A DNA stretch of 39,246 nucleotides from Sedimentitalea sp042687825 (GTDB lineage Bacteria > Pseudomonadota > Alphaproteobacteria > Rhodobacterales > Rhodobacteraceae), in the NCBI RefSeq assembly GCF_042687825.1, contig NZ_JBHUQE010000024.1, forward strand, positions 1-39,246. The letters run 5' to 3'. The notes beneath the pieces are model-generated. The model had not been told where the DNA came from, made no database searches, and saw nothing but the letters and a program-made list of their open reading frames with translations. A program made the position numbers and the translations under genes. Positions 32,697-39,246 of the stretch are shown in pieces. The stretch's first letter is position 1. Each line of letters starts with the position of its first letter.

Positions 32697-32773
32697 CACA
32701 AAATATAGGGCATTCGCGTGACATTCGCCGCAAGAAGCCGTATGTAACAGGCAGAAAAACAATAGGATGGCCG

Positions 32774-35191
32774 ATGTCCGAAGACGTAAACTTGCCGGAA
32801 GAGTATGGCGCGGATTCAATCAAGGTTCTCAAGGGCCTGGAGGCTGTCCGCAAACGTCCGGGCATGTATATCGGCGACACGGATGACGGCTCGGGCCTGC
32901 ACCACATGGTGTACGAGGTCGTGGACAACGGCATCGACGAGGCACTGGCCGGTCATGCCGATGCGGTGACGGTTAAGATCCACCCGGATTCCAGCGTTTC
33001 GGTCAGCGACAACGGCCGCGGCATTCCCGTCGGCATACACGAAGAAGAGGGCGTTTCCGCCGCCGAGGTCATCATGACCCAGCTGCATGCGGGCGGCAAA
33101 TTCGACAGCAACTCGTACAAAGTGTCGGGCGGCCTGCACGGCGTCGGTGTATCGGTTGTCAACGCTTTGTCGGTCTGGCTGGAATTGCGCGTTTGGCGCG
33201 ACGGCAAGGAACATGTCGCGCGCTTTGAACATGGCGAAACGGCCGAGCATCTCAAGGTGGTCGGCGACTCGGGCGGACACACCGGAACCGAGGTGCGCTT
33301 TCTGGCCTCGACAGACACATTCTCGAATCTCGACTATTCCTTTGAGGTGCTTGAAAGGCGTCTGCGCGAGCTGGCCTTTCTGAATTCCGGCGTGCGGATC
33401 ATCCTGATCGACGAACGCCCCGCCGAGGCGCTGCGCAGCGAGCTGTTCTACGAGGGCGGCGTCAAGGAGTTCGTCAAATACCTGGACCGCCACAAAAGCT
33501 CGGTGATGGACGAACCGATCTTTATCACCGGGGATCGCGACGATATCGGCGTCGAGGTGGCGATGTGGTGGAACGACAGCTATCACGAGACCGTCCTGCC
33601 CTTTACCAACAACATTCCGCAACGCGATGGCGGCACACATTTGGCAGGCTTTCGCGGCGCGCTGACCCGGACGATCAACAATTACGCCCAGTCCAGCGGC
33701 ATCGCCAAAAAGGAAAAGATCAGCTTTACCGGCGATGACGCGCGCGAAGGTCTGACCTGCGTGTTGTCGGTCAAGGTGCCCGATCCAAAATTTTCCAGCC
33801 AGACCAAGGACAAGCTGGTCAGTTCCGAGGTCCGCCCCGCGGTCGAGGGGCTGGTGAACGAAAAACTGTCGGAATGGTTCGAGGAAAACCCGAACCAGGC
33901 CAAGATCATCGTCGGCAAGATCATCGAGGCCGCCCTGGCCCGCGAAGCCGCCCGCAAGGCGCGCGAACTGACCCGGCGCAAGACCGCGATGGATGTCAAC
34001 TATCTGGCCGGCAAACTCAAGGATTGCTCGGAAAAGGATCCGGCCAAGACCGAGCTGTTTCTGGTCGAGGGCGACAGCGCCGGCGGCTCGGCCCAGACCG
34101 GGCGCGACCGGATGACCCAGGCGGTGCTGCCCCTGCGCGGCAAGATTCTGAACGTCGAGCGCGCCCGGTTCGACCGGATGCTGTCCAGCCAGGAGATCGG
34201 CAATCTGGTCATGGCCCTAGGCACCGGAATCGGACGCGACGAGTTCGACATTGCCAAGCTGCGCTACCACAAGATCGTCATCATGACCGATGCCGACGTG
34301 GATGGCGCGCATATCCGCACGCTGCTGCTGACGTTTTTCTATCGCCAGATGCCCGAGCTGATCGAGGGCGGATATCTCTACATCGCACAGCCGCCGCTCT
34401 ACAAGGTCGCGCGGGGCAAGTCCGAGGTCTATCTCAAGGATCAGGCGGCGCTGGACGATTACCTGATCCAGCAGGGCGTCGAGGGCGCGGCCCTGCGGTT
34501 GGGCAGCGGCGAAGAGATCGTCGGGCAGGATCTGACCCGCGTCGTGGACGAGGCGCGCCAGCTGCGCCGGGTGCTCGAGGCCTTTCCGACCCATTATCCG
34601 CGCCACATCCTGGAACAGGCGGCCATTGCCGGCGGTTTCGTGCCCGGCGTGGTCGATGCCGACCTGCAGGGCACCGCTGACAAGATCGCGGCCCGGCTCG
34701 ACCTGATCGCGCTGGAATACGAACGCGGCTGGCAGGGCCGGATCACCCAGGATCACGGTATCCGGCTGGCCCGCATCCTGCGCGGCGTCGAAGAAGTGCG
34801 CACTCTGGACGGGCCGATGCTGCGCTCGGGCGAGGCGCGCAAGACCGGCAGCTTTACCCAAAGCCTGCAGGACGTCTATGCCACCGCCGCGACGCTGGTG
34901 CGCAAGGACCGCAACCAGACCATCTATGGCCCTCTGGGGCTGCTCGAAGCCATCCTCGAGGAAGGGGCCAAGGGGCTCACGCTGCAGCGTTACAAGGGCC
35001 TCGGCGAAATGAACCCCGGCCAGCTCTGGGAAACCACGCTGGACCCGAACGCCCGCACCCTGTTGCAGGTCCGGGTCGAAGACATGGTCGAAGCCGACGA
35101 CCTGTTCACCAAACTGATGGGCGACGTTGTCGAACCCCGACGCGAGTTCATCCAGAAAAACGCGCTGAGCGTGGAAAACCTGGACTTTTAA
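32774..35191 (+). CDS. gyrB: DNA gyrase subunit B
   Basis: An 805-residue ATPase subunit of gyrase. The GHKL ATP-binding motifs are EVVDNGIDEALAGHA, DNGRGIP and GGLHGVGVSVVNAL; the TOPRIM motifs are LVEGDSAGGSAQTGRD and MTDADVDGAHIRTLLL; the C-terminal signature is QRYKGLGEMNPGQLW. The start MSEDVNLPEEYG follows AGGATGGCCG. The frame stays open far upstream through the LysE gene, but that part is not gyrB. It introduces negative supercoils together with GyrA. Confidence 0.98.
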   Translation: MSEDVNLPEEYGADSIKVLKGLEAVRKRPGMYIGDTDDGSGLHHMVYEVVDNGIDEALAGHADAVTVKIHPDSSVSVSDNGRGIPVGIHEEEGVSAAEVIMTQLHAGGKFDSNSYKVSGGLHGVGVSVVNALSVWLELRVWRDGKEHVARFEHGETAEHLKVVGDSGGHTGTEVRFLASTDTFSNLDYSFEVLERRLRELAFLNSGVRIILIDERPAEALRSELFYEGGVKEFVKYLDRHKSSVMDEPIFITGDRDDIGVEVAMWWNDSYHETVLPFTNNIPQRDGGTHLAGFRGALTRTINNYAQSSGIAKKEKISFTGDDAREGLTCVLSVKVPDPKFSSQTKDKLVSSEVRPAVEGLVNEKLSEWFEENPNQAKIIVGKIIEAALAREAARKARELTRRKTAMDVNYLAGKLKDCSEKDPAKTELFLVEGDSAGGSAQTGRDRMTQAVLPLRGKILNVERARFDRMLSSQEIGNLVMALGTGIGRDEFDIAKLRYHKIVIMTDADVDGAHIRTLLLTFFYRQMPELIEGGYLYIAQPPLYKVARGKSEVYLKDQAALDDYLIQQGVEGAALRLGSGEEIVGQDLTRVVDEARQLRRVLEAFPTHYPRHILEQAAIAGGFVPGVVDADLQGTADKIAARLDLIALEYERGWQGRITQDHGIRLARILRGVEEVRTLDGPMLRSGEARKTGSFTQSLQDVYATAATLVRKDRNQTIYGPLGLLEAILEEGAKGLTLQRYKGLGEMNPGQLWETTLDPNARTLLQVRVEDMVEADDLFTKLMGDVVEPRREFIQKNALSVENLDF

Positions 35192-35220
35192 TCAGGTGAA
35201 GGGATCCGAAATGAGCCCTC

Positions 35221-35243
35221 GCCCGCATCTCCAAACGGCGGGC
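35221..35243 (+). terminator. weak hairpin after gyrB
   Basis: GCCCGC (35221-35226) pairs with GCGGGC (35238-35243) around an 11-base loop, 30 bases after the gyrB stop. There is no T tract. It is a possible factor-dependent terminator. Confidence 0.4.
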
Positions 35244-35282
35244 AAGTAATGCTCTCCACCAACTTGATCCAGACCACATACG

Positions 35283-35591
35283 ATGGTGGAACTGAAGCGG
35301 ATATATTCTGACAACCCTGAAAACCGGATATGCTTATCCTGCAAAGCGGTGTGCTGGTGCATGGTTACAGAGAGCGAGGTGAAAGGTAACTTTTTTCAGA
35401 ATTTGAGCTACGAGGAGCTGGCGATCATCGTCGCAATGGTCGCTGTGACCTTGGCCAGCCTTGCGGTCCTGTGCCACGTGCTGAAGACAGCAGGAAGGGA
35501 TTTCGACGACGACCCGGCGCTGGCTGAGCAGTTTTGTCGAGATGCCCCATACCATCTGCTGCAGAAAGTGATGATGCCGGACGAGGCGTAG
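35283..35591 (+). CDS. small hypothetical membrane protein
   Basis: A 102-residue frame with one clear membrane helix (LAIIVAMVAVTLASLAVLCH), preceded by a Cys-rich stretch (ICLSCKAVCWCMV) and followed by an acidic tail. No family was recognised. The ribosome site is poor; a second ATG at 35361 would give a shorter protein with the same helix. It lies 92 bases after gyrB on the same strand. It may be a real single-span protein or a chance frame. Confidence 0.38.
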   Translation: MVELKRIYSDNPENRICLSCKAVCWCMVTESEVKGNFFQNLSYEELAIIVAMVAVTLASLAVLCHVLKTAGRDFDDDPALAEQFCRDAPYHLLQKVMMPDEA

Positions 35592-36087
35592 TCGTTTGCT
35601 TTGGTAGAAAGCTCATGCTTTGTACAAATGGAGCGCAGCCGATCTGCTGACATTTCGCCGGCCTGCCCCACCTCGGATAGGGCTGGTATGCCCGGAGACA
35701 ACCGAAAGCACGAACTTTAGAAGATTGGCCAAATCGCTTTTTTCGAAAGGAAAAAATGTGGTTTGAATCAGATGCAGGGACGGGATCTTGCCCGCTGCGC
35801 AGTGTATCTGATGCCCGCAATCCATCGGGGTTGAACCGCAGAACTATGCGCAGATTTGGCGCAAAACTTTGGCCGGAAAGTGCCGGATTTTCTCTGGCGA
35901 ATGAACAAGGGGCCCACAGCGTTGGGGGCGGCCCTCCATCAGGCTGAAGGTTCCAGCAAAACAACCGAAGAAGGGGCGGACCGCCGCGCCGCCGCATGAC
36001 TGCGACGAGCCCGAATCCGCCATTGACCACCACGCGGCCCGTCAACGCTCAATTAAGTCATGACTGCTGCGGGGATGGTGTTGGGCG
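35592..36087. other. gene-poor stretch, no recognisable gene
   Basis: About 500 bases between the small membrane frame and the GntR gene. A 206-codon minus-strand frame overlaps it (36045-35425) but has no homology, and its codon pattern is unlike neighbouring genes. I see no RNA gene. Confidence 0.45.
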
Positions 36088-36744
36088 TCAGGCAACGCCC
36101 CACCAGCGCTTCGTCTGCTCACAGTGGTACTGGATTGCTTCTGCAGCCGCAGTGCCGTCGCGGCGCTGCACGGCATCAATGACCGCGAGGTGCTCTTCCA
36201 TTGCCGAGGCGATGCGGACCTCGAGAAACGGCCGCGCGTTCTGGATAATCGCGATGCGCATCCGGTTGGCATTGTAAGCTGCAGCCAGCTGAGAGTTTTC
36301 CAGCCCAGCAGCCAGATAGTCATGCAGCGACAAATCAACCTGGATCGCTTGAGGTGGCAGGTCACTGCCAGCATTGCCGCGAGCGGCGTGCAGCAACGCC
36401 TGATGCTGTTCGCGCAGTGACGCAAGATCGTCGCAAATACCACCGGCAATCCGGCGTCGGGTCCCCTCTTGGTCCAGCACCATGCGGAAATCGAGGCATT
36501 CGCGAATGGTCTTGGGGTGCGGCTCCATCACCTGAATTCCGCGTTTGGGCAGCGTGGTGACCAGCCCTTGAGAACTGGCCTGCTTAACCGCCTCGCGCAC
36601 CGCAGACAAAGGAAATTCCAGGAGCGTCACCAGCTGCGACATCGAAAGGAATTGCCCGGCCCGCAGCTGCCCGCTCCGCAAAGCAGCCCACAGGGCATCC
36701 TGGGCTTGATCCGCAAGAAGCTGGACATCCTGTGCTTTGTTCAT
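36088..36744 (-). CDS. GntR-family regulator with FCD domain
   Basis: A 218-residue FadR/VanR-type regulator. The winged HTH is at about 5-70 (DALWAALRSGQLRAGQFLSM, SAVREAVKQASSQGLVTTLP, KRGIQVMEP). The FCD ligand domain is at about 85-215 (RMVLDQEGTRR, DLSLHDYLAAGLENSQLAAA, EEHLAVIDAVQRRDGTAAAE), with the metal-binding histidines visible. The ATG at 36744 has GGGGAG upstream; an ATG six codons earlier is less likely. It is divergent from the NCS1 transporter and likely regulates it in response to a small acid or nucleobase breakdown product. Confidence 0.9.
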   Translation of the reverse strand: MNKAQDVQLLADQAQDALWAALRSGQLRAGQFLSMSQLVTLLEFPLSAVREAVKQASSQGLVTTLPKRGIQVMEPHPKTIRECLDFRMVLDQEGTRRRIAGGICDDLASLREQHQALLHAARGNAGSDLPPQAIQVDLSLHDYLAAGLENSQLAAAYNANRMRIAIIQNARPFLEVRIASAMEEHLAVIDAVQRRDGTAAAEAIQYHCEQTKRWWGVA

Positions 36745-36810
36745 GACCGCTCTCCCCTTCATTACCCGCAGATGCCTGAAAGTGCTATCTGAAATTTTTT
36801 ATAGCCCATT

Positions 36811-36823
36811 TTGTAAGATACCA
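36811..36823. promoter_or_regulatory. probable FCD-GntR operator
   Basis: TTGTAAGATACCA fits the TNGTA-N3-TACNA dyad typical of FadR/VanR-type GntR operators. It lies in the gap between the GntR gene and the NCS1 transporter, 67 bases from the GntR start and 88 bases before the transporter start. Confidence 0.55.
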
Positions 36824-36911
36824 TCTAACATGTCAGTTGCAAGCTCAATTTCCCACGCGACCAGGCGGTTTAACACATGCCGCCCGCACACTGGGCTTAA
36901 GGGAGGAAAAC

Positions 36912-38354
36912 ATGACCGCAACTGATGAAATGCATGTCGTGCATGGGGGCACACTGAACCCCGAAGGCAATGCGCTGAACCCCGTTGGCAGCGACGAGAA
37001 AACCTGGGGCTGGTTCGCCATCTTCAATATCTGGGCAAACGATGTGCAGTCTCTGTTTGGCTATTCGCTGGTGGCGTCGCTGTTTATATCATACGGCGTT
37101 GGAGGCTGGACTGCCTTTGCAGCGCTGATCACAGCCGGGCTGTTCGTGATGTGGATGGTGAACCTGTCAGGTGCGGCAGGTGAGAAATACGGCATCCCCT
37201 ATCCTGTGCTTGCGCGGGCGAGCATGGGCACCCAGGGCGCCAAACTGCCAGCAGTGCTGCGGGCTACAGTGGCCGTGTTCTGGTACGGCGTTCAGGTCTA
37301 TTTTGCCTCGACCGCGCTGGCACTCCTGATCCGTTCGGTCACAGGCATCAGTGGCGGGACGGAAATCCTTGGCCTCACCGGTATCGATTGGCTGTCCTTC
37401 GTCATGGTCTGGGGCTTTCACATCGTAATCTTCTGGCGCGGTATGAGCTGGGTTGAGACTTTCCTGAATATCGCGGGTCCCTTCGTCTATCTTGTGATGA
37501 TCGGTCTGGTCGTTGTGCTGTGGCAGCGCTCGGATGGGCAACTCTTGGAAGCCACTGCCACAATTTTCGCCAACCCCGAGGGCACTTTTTGGACCGAAGT
37601 CACGGGCTTCATCGCAATCGTTGGCACCATGGTCGCCTACTTTGCCGCAGTTATGATCAACTTCAGTGACTTCTCACGCTATGCCAAGGATAAGCCCGCC
37701 ATGATCATGGGCAACCTGGCCGGGCTTCCGGTCAACATGATCCTGTTCTCGGCGCTGGCACTGCTGACCACCGGCGGCGCGGCCGTGGTGTTTGGTGAAG
37801 AGATCATCAACCCGACCGAAATCGTCGAGCGCACCGACAGCATGCTGCTGGGTATCGTTGCTGCGATCACCTTCTTTGCCGCTACTGTCGGCATCAATCT
37901 GGTGGCGAACTTCATTCCCGCGGTGAACGGCATCGCCAATCTGGCGCCCGAGAAAATCAGCTTCCGCAAGGCGGGCCTCATCACATCCATCTTTGCCCTG
38001 GTGATCGGCGGTTTCTGGAACAGCTTCATCAGCCAGTTCGGCATCAGCGGCTTTGTCAACACGTTGGGCGCAACTCTGGCGCCGGTCTTTGGCATCATGA
38101 TTGTCGACTACTACCTGCTGCGCAAAGAACAGCTGAAAGAAGATGACCTCTACAACATGGACGGCGGCATCTATCACTACGGCAATGGCTGGAACGGTGC
38201 GGCGGTGAAAGCTTTCGTGCTGGCGGCGGTTTTCTCGGTCGCAACGGTCTGGGTTCCGTGGTTCGCCTTCTTGTCGGGCTACAGCTGGGTGATTGGTGCG
38301 GTCCTGGGCGGCGTGATCTACCACGCGCTGGTCAAGGGTCAGGCAAAGTCCTGA
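36912..38354 (+). CDS. NCS1-family nucleobase/hydantoin:cation symporter
   Basis: A 480-residue inner-membrane transporter with about 12 helices. NIWANDVQSLFGYSLVASLF, PYPVLARASMGTQGAKLPAV, YGVQVYFASTALALLI, MINFSDFSRYAKDKPAMIMG and VGINLVANFIPAVNGIANLA match the NCS1 family (cytosine, uracil, allantoin or hydantoin permeases). The start has GGGAGGAAAAC before the ATG. It is divergent from an FCD-GntR regulator, with a matching operator between. The substrate is most likely a nucleobase or related ring compound, but no catabolic genes are in the window to specify which. Confidence 0.93.
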   Translation: MTATDEMHVVHGGTLNPEGNALNPVGSDEKTWGWFAIFNIWANDVQSLFGYSLVASLFISYGVGGWTAFAALITAGLFVMWMVNLSGAAGEKYGIPYPVLARASMGTQGAKLPAVLRATVAVFWYGVQVYFASTALALLIRSVTGISGGTEILGLTGIDWLSFVMVWGFHIVIFWRGMSWVETFLNIAGPFVYLVMIGLVVVLWQRSDGQLLEATATIFANPEGTFWTEVTGFIAIVGTMVAYFAAVMINFSDFSRYAKDKPAMIMGNLAGLPVNMILFSALALLTTGGAAVVFGEEIINPTEIVERTDSMLLGIVAAITFFAATVGINLVANFIPAVNGIANLAPEKISFRKAGLITSIFALVIGGFWNSFISQFGISGFVNTLGATLAPVFGIMIVDYYLLRKEQLKEDDLYNMDGGIYHYGNGWNGAAVKAFVLAAVFSVATVWVPWFAFLSGYSWVIGAVLGGVIYHALVKGQAKS

Positions 38355-38373
38355 CAGCCTCCAGAAAGATCCG

Positions 38374-38399
38374 ACCGGTGGCGCTCAGCCGCCACCGGT
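38374..38399 (+). terminator. strong hairpin after the NCS1 gene
   Basis: ACCGGTGGCG (38374-38383) pairs perfectly with CGCCACCGGT (38390-38399) around CTCAGC, 20 bases after the transporter stop. There is no T tract, so termination efficiency is uncertain. From here to 38668 I see no recognisable gene. Confidence 0.6.
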
Positions 38400-38668
38400 A
38401 GAATGTTGAAACTGAAGGCGTCGCAAATTCTTGCGATCAATTTTCGGTTTTGGATCGAAAAAATTGATGGCCCTAAATTTCCGGCCGATGTGTTTATGCG
38501 TGGCTGGCCTTAGAGGCTCTTCCCCGTGCTTTACTGGTGATTGGGAGTTCACCAGTAATCTCTGCTGCAGCAGAGAGGTCCTGTGAAAATTCGGGGTTAT
38601 GCTCTGCAACAACTGGTGCACCATATGTGGAGCGAAATAGCATCTTAGGCTCAGGCCCCGTTCTTGTT

Positions 38669-38925
38669 TCATAGCCGGAACATGACGGTTGCGGCGAGGG
38701 CGATGGCTGACAGGAAGACCCTCGGGCAGCGGTCATAGCGGGTTGCCGCGCGTCTCCAGTCCTTGAGCCTGCCGAACATGATCTCGATCACTGCCCGGCA
38801 GGCGAAACGCAGTTGCGATGAGAGGGGATCATCACGGTCTTCTCTTCGCCGTGTTCCGCCGCCAGCCCCATCATCATCCGCGCGAAGATCCCCTTTTCGC
38901 TCCACCGCTTCCAGCGGTTGCAGCG
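38669..38925 (-). pseudogene. IS5-family transposase remnant with internal deletion
   Basis: On the minus strand, positions 38925 to about 38826 encode CNRWKRWSEKGIFARMMMGL and AEHGEEKTVMI, the end of the first open frame of IS5-type elements. From about 38800 to 38669, in a shifted frame, comes IEIMFGRLKDWRRAATRYDR and then CPRVFLSAIALAATV, the C-terminus of the transposase. The roughly 400 bases in between, with the DDE catalytic core, are missing, and the N-terminus is cut at 38925. It is inactive debris. Confidence 0.72.
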
Positions 38926-39121
38926 CGTTCTCTGATTGCGACCTTGTCAAGCGTGGGCGGGTGATGTCCGTCCGGGGTCAGGGTTCTCTGCGAGGTCGCA
39001 TTGCGCGCCTCATGATGGTTNCAGCGCGTTCTCTGATTGCGACCTTGTCAAGCGTGGGCGGGTGATGTCCGTCCGGGGTCAGGGTTCTCTGCGAGGTCGC
39101 ATTGCGCGCCTCATGATGGTT
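38921..39121. repeat. perfect 100-bp duplication around a single N (probable assembly join)
   Basis: Positions 38921-39020 and 39022-39121 are identical, separated only by the ambiguous base N at 39021. Contig ends that overlap by 100 bases and were joined without merging would give exactly this. The true sequence probably has one copy. Confidence 0.9.
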
Positions 39122-39246
39122 TCCGGCGGCGGAGCGTCTCCAATGTCTTGTGCGGGGTGTGGCGCCTGGCCATCCCATACGCGACGGCGAGATCGATCAA
39201 CCTCCGTCCCGTCGGGACTGCGCTCCCGGCTTCGGGCGCGGGAACT
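39111..39246 (-). CDS. C-terminal end of an unrecognised protein (partial)
   Basis: A minus-strand frame enters from the window edge and ends at TGA 39111-39113. It encodes RRLIDLAVAYGMARRHTPHK and then TLETLRRRKPS. About 44 codons are visible, and the family was not recognised. It overlaps the suspect 100-bp join by a few bases. It may be a real gene end or chance. Confidence 0.28.
   Translation of the reverse strand, partial: VPAPEAGSAVPTGRRLIDLAVAYGMARRHTPHKTLETLRRRKPS

Noticed and set aside
32051..32773. Upstream extension of the gyrB frame through the LysE gene
   Set aside because: The extension is out-of-frame reading of recF/LysE sequence. GyrB homology begins at MSEDVNLPEEYG with a ribosome site.

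Overview
The window looks like chromosome of a marine-type alphaproteobacterium of the Rhodobacteraceae (Roseobacter group). Supporting signs are high GC, the order enoyl-CoA hydratase - rpsT - dnaA - dnaN - recF - gyrB, the mutM / ubiE-ubiB divergent pair, a serB / serC-serA cluster, and a threonine dehydrogenase of the roseobacter kind. This placement rests on recalled gene order and protein similarity; no search was run.

Positions 1-11570 form an accessory region, a mosaic of intact genes and broken ones. Intact: a LysR regulator, an isocitrate lyase/PEP mutase family enzyme, a secreted DUF1254/DUF1214 protein, an AraC regulator, an alpha/beta hydrolase and an Abi_2-family HEPN protein. 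Broken: two different IS3-family transposase fragments in opposite orientation, the 5' third of a second DUF1254/DUF1214 gene, a plasmid-type relaxase remnant, an unrecognised membrane-protein tail, the 3' part of a DUF1254/DUF1214 gene on the other strand, and the C-terminal part of a VasI/TagO-like protein. The region abuts the 3' end of a tRNA-Arg(CCU) gene at 11576-11652, a classic integration site for genomic islands.

The most interesting unit is at 10392-11168. An Abi_2/AbiF-like protein with an RNxxxH HEPN RNase motif is divergent from a compact, self-contained small-RNA gene (TTGACA-18-TATATT promoter, 6-bp hairpin, GC-rich terminator hairpin, T tract), with a palindrome in the shared gap. 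It reads as a candidate HEPN toxin with a noncoding RNA partner, the kind of system proposed to be ancestral to Cas13.

Positions 11577-35191 are core-like: the tRNA, an ArsR - SRPBCC - YCII operon with a start-site operator, serB opposite serC-serA, a small haem-copper-oxidase-like membrane protein, a LysR gene with a damaged 5' end, a metallophosphatase, the kbl-tdh threonine catabolic operon with a nearby XRE-cupin regulator and palindromic operators, an alpha/beta hydrolase, ubiE-ubiB, mutM, enoyl-CoA hydratase, rpsT and the replication genes dnaA, dnaN, recF and gyrB, with a LysE-type exporter between recF and gyrB.

Positions 35192-39246 hold a small hypothetical membrane protein, a gene-poor stretch, a GntR(FCD) regulator divergent from an NCS1 nucleobase/hydantoin-type transporter with an FCD-type operator between them, and IS5-family debris. 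The right end contains a probable assembly artefact: a perfect 100-bp duplication separated by a single N.
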